Source: Lactifluus volemus
Taxonomy: Eukaryota; Basidiomycota; Agaricomycetes; Russulales; Russulaceae
Reading direction: 5' to 3'
Assembly (NCBI GenBank): GCA_022376515.1
Contig: WTXI01000121.1
Location: 45,098 to 109,097, forward strand
Length of the DNA stretch: 64,000 nt
Position numbers and translations under genes: made by a program. Of the stretch, positions 36,121-45,732 are shown piece by piece. Within the stretch, counting starts at the first letter, position 1. The number at the start of each line of letters is the position of its first letter. A model generated the notes under the pieces. It did no database searches and was not told the DNA's origin. It saw only the letters and a list, made by a program, of their open reading frames with translations.

Positions 36121-36669
36121 TGACAACAGGTATGGGTCAAATCGAAGGGTTTTCGAGGACGCGGGACGAGAGGGGACGGAACGGGGAGGACAAACTTCGT
36201 TACATTTTGAGGGGCATTTTGCCCGTATTTAATACATTCTGATAATTTGTTTTTAAGACTATTTAAAAGTGGAGAACAAGAAGAGAATCTTAGAATCTTA
36301 GAAACAGTAAGCAAACGAATAAACGATCGAAAATAAAACAAGACTGAGACATATGACCGCGAGGGTCATCGCGCGAAGTCGCGCTTGCTACAATTCGAAA
36401 AAGGAAACCTGAATAGGTCACGATAAACGCGACTATTCTTTTGGCATCGTTCTCGATGCTTCGAGACTGCGAGAATTAAATAAAACTTAAAGAAACAAAG
36501 CCACAATGAGATAAATCAAACAATACAAGAGCATAGAAACAAAATCGGGGTGAAACACGTCCAGACCGTGTTTCTAGACGCTTGGAGCGTCTTCCCTGTC
36601 GCTCGCGTCAGCTCGCTCGTTTTCGATATCGGCGGCGGTCCCCCTGACGTCGTAATCGATATTACAACA
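36121..36669 (-). repeat. Copia 3' LTR (left), 549 bp
   Basis: Ends are TG...CA: plus strand TGACAACAGG to ATTACAACA. I read it base by base against 41126-41674 and found no difference. It contains a perfect hairpin AGACGC-TTGG-GCGTCT-like segment near 36,577-36,593 and a second GC-rich hairpin (GCGCGAAGTCGCGC). The last codons of the gag-pol frame lie inside it. Confidence 0.95.
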
Positions 36670-39600
36670 GTCCCCCTCAAGCGCGATAGAAGCGCGATGG
36701 AGACCGAGTCCGAGGCAGTGATTTTTGACCTTCCAATAAGGTAGAGCTTTTGTGAAGATATCTGCTGTCATATCTTCAGTGGGACAGTATATAACATTAA
36801 TACTTCCCAAAGACACTACTTCACGAATGAAGTGGTATCGAATGTCGATGTGTTTTGTGCGCGCGTGGTAGTTATCGTCAACGATCAGCTTGATCGCAGC
36901 TTGATTGTCGCAATACAAAGTGGTGGGTGTAAGCGCGCTGGGAATGAGTTCACCGATAAGACGACGCAGCCAGATTGCTTCTTTTGCTGCGTGCGTTGCG
37001 GCGACATATTCGGCCTCGGCAGTTGATAAGGTGACCAGTTCTTGTTTTCGAGATCGCCAGGAAACGACGCCGCCATCGATCAGAAAAGCGTAGCCCGAAA
37101 TCGCGTGTCGATGAGGCTGCGTAGCTCCGTCTGCGTCTGTAAACCCGGTTAGATTCTGCAGTTCTCTACCATAAGTCAACTGCGAATTTTTTGAGCCGAT
37201 CAAATAGCGAAAAATTCGCTTTACGGCTTGCCAATGAAGTTGGCTAGGGTGTTCCAAAAATTGTGACAGTATCGACACTGCAAAGGCAATGTCAGGTCGA
37301 GTGGCTACGGCAGCGTACATAAGACTGCCGATTGCCTCTCGATAGGGCACGTTGCTCATCGCCGTCGTATCGGTGAGGCCATCTTCTTTCGAATAAATCG
37401 CGTTCGGGATCATCGGCGTTCGTTGTGCTTTTGCGTCGCCTAAATTGAATCGCGCGATGATAGTGTCGAGATATGCCTCCTGAGAAAGCGATATCGTATG
37501 CGCGAAACGATCCCGAACGATCTTGATACCGAGAAGCCAATGAATAGGCCCCAAATCGGTTAACGAATATTGCGCGTTAATCTTGATCTTGTAATCGGCG
37601 ATGAGCTTCGACGAGCTGCCTGTCAACACACAGTCGTCCACGTGCACAGCAAGTATGAGAGTATCATACTGCGTGCGTAAATAAAACACGCCGGGATCGG
37701 CTTTGCTAACGCGAAAGCCGATATCAGTGAGGGCGGACGCTAGGGTATCGTACCATCGACGTCCGGCCTGTTTAAGACCGTAGAGGGATTTCTTGAGATG
37801 CTTGACTTGGCCTGCTTGATCCTCATAACCAGGCGGCGATTGCATATAAATGTCTTCATCGGCTTCCAGTTCTCCATTCAAATAAGCTCCGATGAAGTCG
37901 AACGTCTCGATATCCCAATCGTAGCGTGCCGCGAACGCTAAAATCGTGCGAATGCTTCCGAGTTTCGCGACGGGGGAGTAGGTGTCGTAGTAATCGACAC
38001 CATAAACTTGAGTAAATCCCCTCGCGACGAGACGTGCCTTGTACTTCTCAATAGAACCGTCGGCCTTCTTTTTGATACGATAAACCCATTTTGAGCTGAC
38101 GATGTTCTTATTTTGAGGTCGCGGGACCGTTTCCCATGTTCCTGCGTGTTCGAGGGTCGCGATTTCGCGATCCATTGCCTCTTTCCAAAGAGGCCAATCG
38201 GGTCGCGCTTGCGCTTCACGTAGCGTCTTAGGGTCGCCTTCGGTTTCGAAAACGGCAGCGGCGGCAGCGGATTCGAGTTCGGCGCCGTATGCGAACTCGA
38301 CGGCAGAAGCACTGGGGTCATCATCGAAAGATTGATCTGGGGATGAGACATATTTCTCATATGCCTCTTGTATGTTAGGATGCATCCATTTAATCATAGA
38401 TGAGATGTTACTGCTGCCCCCAGTGGTGCCTTCTCCAGCCATTAGCCGCTTGATATATTCTGAGGGTTTCGGTTCGCGTGTCGATTTACGCGTGGGTTGA
38501 GGTGGTGCCGATAACGCAGATATCTTCCCCTTGCCTTTTCGAGGCGCGGCTGGAGGCGTAATCGATGGCATCGATAAGGCAGCGGATGGAAGTGGCGTTA
38601 ACGCTGAAGGAGGAGTAAATGGCGGTGGTTGGTCTCCTGATTCTTCGGCTTGATCTTCAGGTGTCTTGGGCGATGGCGGCAATGGAATTTGATCAGCTGG
38701 CAGAGGTCCCGGAGGTCCCGGAGGAGGAGGGGCTGGTGCTGCTGGTACGGCTTGTTGCTGAGGAACGACGCCCGCGGCTTGTCCAGGCTGGGTCTGCGAA
38801 GGCGCGTACACGGTGATAGCGTGGGTAATGAATTTTACGTCGCGTTCGACGGACGTTTTGCTTCTCTCGGGCCAATAAATCCTATGTGCGTGAGGAGACT
38901 CTTTGTCGTATCCCACCCACCGTGCTTTTACCCCGCGTGCTTCCAATTTCGACCCCTTGAAGATGTGGACCCATACGGGCTGCCCCCATTCGGGCACGCC
39001 CGATATGTTCGGTTTAATGCCTGTCAGGCGCTCCAATGGGGTGACATCGCCCAGCACGCGGGTTGAGCTTCTGTTTTTCAGCCAGACAGCATGTTGCAGT
39101 GTCTCTCCCCAGAGATATTCTGGGAGACCTGACTGATGAAGCATAGCACGTACCCTTTCCATGAGTCTCCTATTTAGGGCTTCTGCAACTCCATTGTGTT
39201 GAGGAGTGTCATGAGTTGTAAGCCTTCGTTCAGTTCCTTGCTCTTGCAGGAACTTCGTAAATTGGTTTCCCGTGTATTCGCCTCCTCGATCGGATCGCAA
39301 TCGTTTGATTTTCGCGCCGTGTTGTGTTTGCGCCCAGGCCGCGTACGCCTTGTAAGCCGCGAGAACGTCGCTCTTCTTCTTGAGTATCTCGACCTTGGTG
39401 TATCGAGTAAAATCGTCTGTAAATGTTACATAGTATAGGCATCCTCCGAGGGTGGTAGTTCTTGAGGGACCCCAGAGATCGGAATGAATTTCCTCACCGA
39501 ACGCGCTTGTTTGGCCGCCAGTCCGTTCGCTCTTAATCGGTTTGCGAGTATTCTTGGCATGTTCACACGAATCGCAATGAAATGGTGAGGTGTCTTCGAT

Positions 39601-41049
39601 TAATTCCACGCCCTCGATGGCATGGTGACGGATGAGCGAACGGATTGCGTCGACTGAAGTATGACCAAGCCGTCGATGGAGCGTGGGAAGACTCACTTTT
39701 TCGACTACCTCCGCAGCGTTCGACTCGTCGTGTTGCACTCTGTATAGCCCACTGGAATTCTTCGGTATGCATCCAATGACATCTCCTTTCTTATTTTTTA
39801 TCTCACAATAATCACCAGTGAATGATACCGTTTTACCAGCTTGGGCAATTCGGCTAACAGACACTATGGTGACCCCGATGTCTGGTGCATGGAGGGCGTC
39901 TTTTAGCAGCACATTCGAGGTCGCTGCTCCGTTTGGCACATCGATTTGTAAGTCCCCAGCTCCTATGGCATAACACAGTCGCTTATCAGCTGTTTTTATA
40001 GCGCGTGGTTCGATGGGACGATAAGAAATGAACTTGTCTCTGTGGGGGGACATATGTCGAGACGCTCCCGAGTCGTAGAGCTCGACTTCGCTTGAGGTAC
40101 GTGCATCGGATATCATAGCTGATACCGTGTCCTCATCTTCATCGATTACAGTCCACTCCCCCTCCGTTCCATCGCTTAGATCGTCGAGCGATTCGACTTC
40201 TTGTATGGCCATCCAGGCCTCGATTTCTTCGTGCTGGGCCTCTGCTGATGCTGCTCCGATTTTGGCTTCGCGATTTTTGGGTCCTTGGCCTTCTTTGCCG
40301 CCACCTTTAGCCCAGCAGTCAGCTTTTACATGACCGCGTTTCTTGCAATTGAAACATTCGATGTCGCGTTTTTTGCGCTTTTGGTTTTGCCTCTGGATTG
40401 CGACTGCGAAAGATTCATCCATGGGGATGTCCCCCTTCTTGATGATACGCCGATTGTATTCGTCTTGGGCTTGCCGAATTACTGTCGCGGCCGAAACGTC
40501 TTTTTCGCTAATATCTGACGCGGCAGATATCGATCCCATGATGCCGTCGTATGAATCGGGGAGCGATCCCATCAAGATCGAAGCATATTCTTCGTCTGTG
40601 ATCGTCTTCCCCATCGACGCGAGCTGCTGGCGCAAGTTAGCCATTTTATTAAAATGCACACGTACATCATCATCCTCATCACAGCGCACGCTGTGAAGCT
40701 TTCGGCTTAGCTCCGTAAGCAATGCTTTGGTACGTGCTTCGAATAATTTTCTCAGCTCGTCCCAAACATCCTTTGCGTGTGCATGGCCTTTGATGTGATT
40801 GAATACAGTGTCAGGCACCGATGAAGCGATCAATTGTTTGATACCGGCTTCATCGTTCTCCCAACGCGTGATTGGATCGAGACCACCGACAACGCCTGCC
40901 GTTATATATGGCGTGGTCATGGTGTCGTGAGTAAGATGGTCTCGCCATCTTCGAGAATCGACCGCCCATATCATGCGATCGCGATACGTTACCCAGTTCG
41001 ACCCGTCCTCGATTAACTTGATGATGGTGAGTTTGTTTTCCTCACTCAT
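36574..41049 (-). CDS. Copia Gag-Pol polyprotein, 1491 aa
   Basis: A single frame from ATG 41049. Order: Gag (UBN2-like, about 1-220), zinc knuckle CFNCKKRGHVKADC (232-245), aspartic protease with DSGASRHMS (Asp325), integrase zinc site (HRRLGH ... CDSCEHAK), integrase core starting HSDLWGP with TDDFTRY and NGVAEALNRR. A Pro-rich hinge follows, then reverse transcriptase (KARLVARGFTQ, active site HVDD instead of the usual YVDD) and RNase H (TDADGA, STAEAEYVA). Gag and Pol are in one frame with no visible frameshift or stop between them. The last 32 codons run through the polypurine tract into the 3' LTR. Confidence 0.95.
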   Translation of the reverse strand: MSEENKLTIIKLIEDGSNWVTYRDRMIWAVDSRRWRDHLTHDTMTTPYITAGVVGGLDPITRWENDEAGIKQLIASSVPDTVFNHIKGHAHAKDVWDELRKLFEARTKALLTELSRKLHSVRCDEDDDVRVHFNKMANLRQQLASMGKTITDEEYASILMGSLPDSYDGIMGSISAASDISEKDVSAATVIRQAQDEYNRRIIKKGDIPMDESFAVAIQRQNQKRKKRDIECFNCKKRGHVKADCWAKGGGKEGQGPKNREAKIGAASAEAQHEEIEAWMAIQEVESLDDLSDGTEGEWTVIDEDEDTVSAMISDARTSSEVELYDSGASRHMSPHRDKFISYRPIEPRAIKTADKRLCYAIGAGDLQIDVPNGAATSNVLLKDALHAPDIGVTIVSVSRIAQAGKTVSFTGDYCEIKNKKGDVIGCIPKNSSGLYRVQHDESNAAEVVEKVSLPTLHRRLGHTSVDAIRSLIRHHAIEGVELIEDTSPFHCDSCEHAKNTRKPIKSERTGGQTSAFGEEIHSDLWGPSRTTTLGGCLYYVTFTDDFTRYTKVEILKKKSDVLAAYKAYAAWAQTQHGAKIKRLRSDRGGEYTGNQFTKFLQEQGTERRLTTHDTPQHNGVAEALNRRLMERVRAMLHQSGLPEYLWGETLQHAVWLKNRSSTRVLGDVTPLERLTGIKPNISGVPEWGQPVWVHIFKGSKLEARGVKARWVGYDKESPHAHRIYWPERSKTSVERDVKFITHAITVYAPSQTQPGQAAGVVPQQQAVPAAPAPPPPGPPGPLPADQIPLPPSPKTPEDQAEESGDQPPPFTPPSALTPLPSAALSMPSITPPAAPRKGKGKISALSAPPQPTRKSTREPKPSEYIKRLMAGEGTTGGSSNISSMIKWMHPNIQEAYEKYVSSPDQSFDDDPSASAVEFAYGAELESAAAAAVFETEGDPKTLREAQARPDWPLWKEAMDREIATLEHAGTWETVPRPQNKNIVSSKWVYRIKKKADGSIEKYKARLVARGFTQVYGVDYYDTYSPVAKLGSIRTILAFAARYDWDIETFDFIGAYLNGELEADEDIYMQSPPGYEDQAGQVKHLKKSLYGLKQAGRRWYDTLASALTDIGFRVSKADPGVFYLRTQYDTLILAVHVDDCVLTGSSSKLIADYKIKINAQYSLTDLGPIHWLLGIKIVRDRFAHTISLSQEAYLDTIIARFNLGDAKAQRTPMIPNAIYSKEDGLTDTTAMSNVPYREAIGSLMYAAVATRPDIAFAVSILSQFLEHPSQLHWQAVKRIFRYLIGSKNSQLTYGRELQNLTGFTDADGATQPHRHAISGYAFLIDGGVVSWRSRKQELVTLSTAEAEYVAATHAAKEAIWLRRLIGELIPSALTPTTLYCDNQAAIKLIVDDNYHARTKHIDIRYHFIREVVSLGSINVIYCPTEDMTADIFTKALPYWKVKNHCLGLGLHRASIALEGDCCNIDYDVRGTAADIENERADASDREDAPSV
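36670..36684 (-). other. Copia polypurine tract
   Basis: On the minus strand TTGAGGGGGAC abuts the 3' LTR start (TGTTGTAATA). It is the expected primer for plus-strand DNA synthesis. Here it is also coding: it lies within the gag-pol frame (Leu-Glu-Gly-Asp). Confidence 0.75.
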
Positions 41050-41113
41050 GGTTGACTTCAGTTTAATAAGATGAGTAGTGAATGATTTATGTTTTTAGAG
41101 ATGAGCAGCGTCA

Positions 41114-41125
41114 GGGCCCATAACC
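41114..41125 (-). other. Copia primer-binding site, initiator tRNA-Met half-molecule type
   Basis: Directly after the 5' LTR the minus strand reads GGTTATGGGCCC. Its complement GGGCCCATAACC is the anticodon arm of eukaryotic initiator tRNA-Met (CAU anticodon included). Priming from an internal tRNA fragment rather than the tRNA 3' end is known for Drosophila copia. Confidence 0.8.
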
Positions 41126-41674
41126 TGACAACAGGTATGGGTCAAATCGAAGGGTTTTCGAGGACGCGGGACGAGAGGGGACGGAACGGGGAGGACAAAC
41201 TTCGTTACATTTTGAGGGGCATTTTGCCCGTATTTAATACATTCTGATAATTTGTTTTTAAGACTATTTAAAAGTGGAGAACAAGAAGAGAATCTTAGAA
41301 TCTTAGAAACAGTAAGCAAACGAATAAACGATCGAAAATAAAACAAGACTGAGACATATGACCGCGAGGGTCATCGCGCGAAGTCGCGCTTGCTACAATT
41401 CGAAAAAGGAAACCTGAATAGGTCACGATAAACGCGACTATTCTTTTGGCATCGTTCTCGATGCTTCGAGACTGCGAGAATTAAATAAAACTTAAAGAAA
41501 CAAAGCCACAATGAGATAAATCAAACAATACAAGAGCATAGAAACAAAATCGGGGTGAAACACGTCCAGACCGTGTTTCTAGACGCTTGGAGCGTCTTCC
41601 CTGTCGCTCGCGTCAGCTCGCTCGTTTTCGATATCGGCGGCGGTCCCCCTGACGTCGTAATCGATATTACAACA
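41126..41674 (-). repeat. Copia 5' LTR (right), 549 bp
   Basis: Same length and, as far as I can read, the same sequence as 36121-36669. Transcription of the element would start here and run leftward, opposite to the host gene. Confidence 0.95.
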
Positions 41675-41679
41675 GGTCA
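41675..41679. repeat. Right target-site duplication (GGTCA)
   Basis: Second copy of the 5-bp target duplication; coding sequence of the disrupted dehydrogenase resumes directly after it. Confidence 0.95.
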
Positions 41680-42013
41680 TCAGTGCCAAAGCCGATGCAC
41701 ATCCCAAGTTCCCTCAGATTGATATCGGTACCACTGCTACACTTGCTTTTCCCAACACCAGAGGGGGGACGGGATCCGCCGATGGGCTGACTGCGGTGCT
41801 AAATCCAAACTTTCGGCTTCGTCCATTGCTCGGCCTCTTTCCGAGGTGGCCGAGGGTGTCTGTGCGTGTAACTGGGACGTCTGGCACTGCCGAACTGAAC
41901 AACTTTCCTGGGCCTTGGTTATATCACTCCATCATTGTCAAGAGTCCGAAACAGGAGGGTGGGCGAATGCAGAAGCGCACAGAAAAGCGGTATGGAAACC
42001 TGGGATGGACCAC

Positions 42014-42075
42014 GCAAGTATCTCTTTGTGCCTTGACATTTTACCATTCTAACGTCTTGCCGCTGTAACGTGCAG
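42014..42075 (+). other. GC-AG intron in the dehydrogenase gene
   Basis: Donor AC|GCAAGT and acceptor GCAG|AT. With a GT donor two bases downstream (CAA|GTATCT) the next exon reads out of frame into a stop. With GC the protein continues as TTYRYQLEAF, the conserved family sequence. GCAAGT is the canonical GC-type donor consensus. Confidence 0.75.
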
Positions 42076-42508
42076 ATATCGCTATCAGCTGGAGGCCTTC
42101 ATCGACAAACTGCGCGGCCGCACTCCTAAGCACTGGTTTGACGCGCAAGACTCCATCACTAACATGGAGTGGATCGAGGCTATCTACAAAGAGGTTGGTC
42201 ACACTTATTATATTCCGCCCTCTTCTAATGGTTGTTCTGATTTGATAGACTGGTCTGGGATCCCGGCCCAAATCCACTGCAGAAATTCCTCTTAACTGAA
42301 TCTTGTTTGTACTGTAATAGGGAAAATGACATCTGTCAGCGTGTGAATTTTATGTCATAATTTGATGAGCTAAGCGACGGTAACGAGGCGTGGACCAAAC
42401 AGTTGTCATCGTCCCTTTTCCCTCCTCAACATCTCCTTTTCGTTCGCTGTGGTTCCTTCCCCCCTCCTTTCGTCAGTGTGTGAATTCTCGACGCATACGT
42501 CTGGCCGA

Positions 42509-44256
42509 ATGACGTCCCATGCACCATCTCGGTTTTCCTCACATCCTTCCCATCAAGCATGGCGTCAATTTGATGAAAAATCCCCGGAACTCAGCTCTTT
42601 CAGCTCAACTATTCAGTCTATACCAACCCGTGGCTGGCTGGCCAGCACTGCTGGGGACCCTATTTCCATGCACCATCATCAAAAGAGCACTGATGACACA
42701 GAGAATTGGAGGGGTTCACAGCAATATAATTTTCTTACCGACTTCAGAAAAGCGATTCGTAACATCCTTCGATTTTCCGAAGCCCTCCCGAACCCCACCA
42801 CAATATCACGCCGTGCCAGTCGTTTGACCATTGGGCGACCGCCATCCTTGGCCTCCCTCTCATCCCCCAGACTACCTACCCTGCCTTCGCCATCAACGTT
42901 ACGCTTTGTTCTCCTTTGTGGACTTTGGTACACTTCATCCGCATTATCATCCAACACGGGGAAAGCGATTCTGAACCAATTTCGTTACCCGGTCACCCTC
43001 ACCTTTGTGCAGTTTGGCTTTGTCGCGGGGTACTGCCTGCTCTTCATGTCTCCTCTCATTCGGTTTACGCGGTTGCGCCCCCCAACCCGTGCTATCTTGA
43101 GGGATACGCTACCAATGGGTTGCTTTCAAGTCGGTGGTCACATCTTCTCTAGCATGGCTATATCGCGCATTCCTGTCAGTACTACCCATACCATTAAGGT
43201 ACGCCCTCATTCCGCCTTCATTCCGTTGCGCCAAGCCAAATACAAATACTAACCTACTTCCTTCCTTAGGCGCTGTCGCCCCTTTTCACCGTTGCCGCCT
43301 ACGCCCTCTTATTTGGAGTGCGGTATTCTGCCAAAACATACGTATCTTTATTACCCCTCACGTTGGGCGTAATGCTGGCCTGTTCATTTGACACGTCTGC
43401 ATCCAACTTTGTTGGTTTGTTATGCGCATTCGGATCAGCCATCGTATTCGTATCGTCGAACATTTTCTTCAAGAAGATAATGCCAACCGGTTCCTCGTCT
43501 TCCCGTCACAAACTCGACAAGTTGAACCTGCTCTTCTATTCGTCGTCGATGGCATTTCTCCTGATGATCCCAATCTGGGTCTCTACCGATCTGCCACTAC
43601 TCATGGCCGCGCGGGCGGCAGAACCTGGCCACATCATCCACCCTTCACAAGGACACTCTGCTGCCCATTCGGTCTCATACTATACCTTCCTCAATGGAAT
43701 CGTCCACTTTGCGCAAAACATTATCGCCTTCATCATCCTCGCCTCCGTATCTCCCGTTACCTACTCGATCGCGTCTCTCGTCAAACGGGTGGCCGTAATA
43801 TGTATCGCACTAGTTTGGTTCAATCAGCACATCCACCCTCTCCAGGGCGCCGGCATCGGGCTTACCTTCTTGGGGCTTTGGATGTACCACAATGCCAAAG
43901 GTGATATTGCCCGCGGGGAGACGCGGCGACGCGGTGTCGAGGCAGCACGGGAAGGCGTGCTACCGTCTTCGCGTTTGGATGAGCGCATTCTTGATCCAAT
44001 TGCGAACGATCTTCCCCCTCCAGCGTACGAACGACCAATAGCAGAGCAGAACCTGGCGATGTCGAGTGCGCGTCCTCCAGATGTATTGACAGCGCCAATC
44101 CGTTCCAAGGTGTACACGCCCCTGCATATCGACATCGCAGCTCCCTCGTCGCATAAGGGCGGCCCACCGCTATCAGGCCCATACCCGTCACCACCGGCGT
44201 CTTTGGACGAACCACCACTGATGGCTGCTCTAACTGCAGTCGCTGTGCGCGCATAG
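42509..44256 (+). CDS. Triose-phosphate translocator family transporter (SLC35E/Sly41-like)
   Basis: Two exons, 42509-43198 and 43270-44256, give 558 aa. Residues 1-125 are a Ser/Pro-rich cytosolic leader. About ten hydrophobic segments follow, from FVLLCGLWYTSSALSSNTGKA (the first TPT motif) to GAGIGLTFLGLWMY. The second half has VSTTHTIKALSPLFTV and SVSPVTYSIASLVKRV, the paired Lys and Lys-Arg motifs of plant and fungal TPT-fold carriers. A loop of about 40 residues (AARAAEPGHI...) splits two helices. The C-terminal 110 residues are Pro/Ala-rich and cytosolic. Fungal relatives sit in the ER or Golgi membrane and exchange phosphorylated sugars or nucleotide sugars; the substrate here is unknown. 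ATG 42509 is the first ATG in this frame. Confidence 0.88.
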
Positions 44257-44711
44257 TATCACTTGTTCAAGCCGATCAAGGCTACTCTTTCATGGCCAGT
44301 TCACGGTGCTATTATAGACTTGGACATGAACCATATAAATATATAACGGATTTTTTCGTGTCTTCTACGCATTATCAACTGTTCTACAATTCATTCATTA
44401 TGAGATTCATAGACCAAGTAGGGAGGCCAAATGCTTTGTAGTCAATATTTGGTCGTTTTATTCTCTGTTGGTTCGAGATGAACTTTGTTCTGCGTCCGCG
44501 TTATATAGTGTGTATACCTTATCTGACCTAGTTAAATGTCATTTCTACTTCGAAACGTTGGGCGTTTACCGGTTTACCCGCTACACTGGTAAGCTTATGG
44601 TGAATGACCAGGCTATTACGACAAGCATTACCACGACATAGGGCTGCCATCATCACAATCGGAACGAAGGACTCGTTTTCCAAAGGCTTTTTTTTCACAA
44701 TAGTTGAAGTG
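44257..44711. other. Intergenic interval
   Basis: About 455 bp holding the 3' UTR of the transporter gene and the promoter of the zinc-finger gene. No gene or repeat is recognised. Confidence 0.6.
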
Positions 44712-45732
44712 ATGCCCCCGCGTCGTACGACAACTGCATGGGCCTCTCCTCGCGGATCCCTTCCGTCAGACCGCATTCGCCCTCCTCAGCCACCGCAGCC
44801 TGCACCGCCCGCAAAGCCGGACAAGGGAAAGGGAAAAGCCAAAGCGACATTGCGCGATCCTCCCCCAAGTGCTGCGGTGCGCAAGCTCGACGAGCTACTC
44901 GCTGGTCTCCGTTCCAGTTCCTACCAGCTCAAAAACAACGATGACAACAACAAAAATAAAAAGGCAACGGCTGTTGATTCAGGGGGTTGCTTCTGCCAGG
45001 GTACGTACATACGAAAAATGTTTTATAAGGCATGCCGTTGATATATTGGCTGTGTGTGCAGCACGCGTTCACGCGTTATCTGAATACACCCCCCTCTGTA
45101 CCGTCTGCGGTCTCGTCCTCTGTGCACTACACGCCCCATACCGACCCTGCCCTCACTGCTCGGAACCGCTCCTCGCACCACCAGCGCTCGCCGCGCTCAT
45201 CACGCAACTCGAAGAACTGCGCTCACATACGCTCGCGGAGGAAGCAGCGGCGCGTGAACGAGAAGCGGAAGAACTGCAGCTTAGAGAGGGCGCCTTTCCA
45301 GCTTTGAACTCGACCTCCTCTTCAGCCATAGCAGTACCTGGCAATGGAACTCCCAACGTCGTCCTCCCGGTCCCTCAACAACATCGAGTTTTGTCTGTGG
45401 ATAAGCGCACGAAGCGAGTCAAGGTAGAGTCGTATTCTGCAACTGCGGTGGTGGTGGGGTCGGTTGGTGAAGGGAATTTGGGAGAGGAAGGGGAGGAGGA
45501 GGAATCGAGGGTGGTAGCGCCTCCACGGGAAGTGGAGTATGTGCGGGTGCGGCGCGGGTCTGCTACGCGTTGGACGGACTTGAAGGGTGGTGAGGCGGCG
45601 GCGGGTGGAGCAAAGTACGTCGCGTCGTCATCGCTGCCCGCTGAACCATCTCGTGGTCAATCTGAACAAACGAAGGGACGGGGAAAGAAGGGCAAGGTAC
45701 GGCATACCGTGCCTGGGGCAGCACCTGCATGA
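44712..45732 (+). CDS. TRIP4/ASC-1-type zinc-finger (zf-C2HC5) protein
   Basis: Exons 44712-45000 and 45062-45732 join in frame to 319 aa. A Pro/Lys-rich start (MPPRRTTTAW, PPQPAPPAKPDKGKGKAKA) precedes the metal-binding domain: GCFCQ, then CTVCGLVLCALH and CPHCSEPLL. This Cys/His spacing matches the zf-C2HC5 domain of activating signal cointegrator 1 (TRIP4), which binds the ASCC helicase complex in ribosome and transcription surveillance. The intron cuts the zinc site between CFCQ and ARVHAL. An Arg/Glu-rich helix and a Lys-rich tail (TKGRGKKGKVRH) follow. No ASCH domain is seen, so it is shorter than the animal protein (about 580 aa). Confidence 0.75.

Larger units (their letters stand above)
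36121..41674 (-). mobile_element. Full-length Ty1/Copia LTR retrotransposon, 5554 bp
   Basis: Two 549-bp LTRs, a 5-bp GGTCA target duplication, a primer-binding site, a polypurine tract and one long gag-pol frame, all in minus orientation. LTR identity points to a very recent insertion and the coding frame has no stop, so the element may still be active. It interrupts exon 6 of the dehydrogenase gene, which is on the opposite strand. The order protease, integrase, reverse transcriptase, RNase H defines Copia rather than Gypsy. Confidence 0.95.
35177..42299 (+). pseudogene. Gfo/Idh/MocA dehydrogenase (dihydrodiol/D-xylose dehydrogenase type), disrupted by Copia
   Basis: Coding blocks: 35177-35215, 35272-35491, 35545-35585, 35643-35803, 35850-36013, 36067-36120, then after the element 41680-42013, 42076-42193 and 42249-42299. 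If the element and one target duplication copy are removed, the frame is continuous at 393 codons, the usual family length. Visible motifs are the Rossmann start RFGILGAANIAP, the family EKP motif in LLEKPSSDT, EAFHYRFHP and NYDLGGGAMMDMGCY. The family oxidises sugars or dihydrodiols with NADP; the exact substrate is unknown. The 5.55-kb insertion lies in exon 6 after Lys-Val in DPTKV. A product read into the LTR is truncated in the C-terminal domain. The intron at 42014-42075 uses a GC donor (GCAAGT), the only splice choice that keeps the frame. Confidence 0.85.

Noticed and set aside
36093..36341. Short open frame (starting MFYFRSFIRL on the minus strand) present twice
   Set aside because: It lies within the LTR and is simply duplicated with it at 41,095-41,346.
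42449..42508. Upstream extension of the transporter gene
   Set aside because: The frame is open but has no ATG before 42509; the extension would need a non-ATG start.
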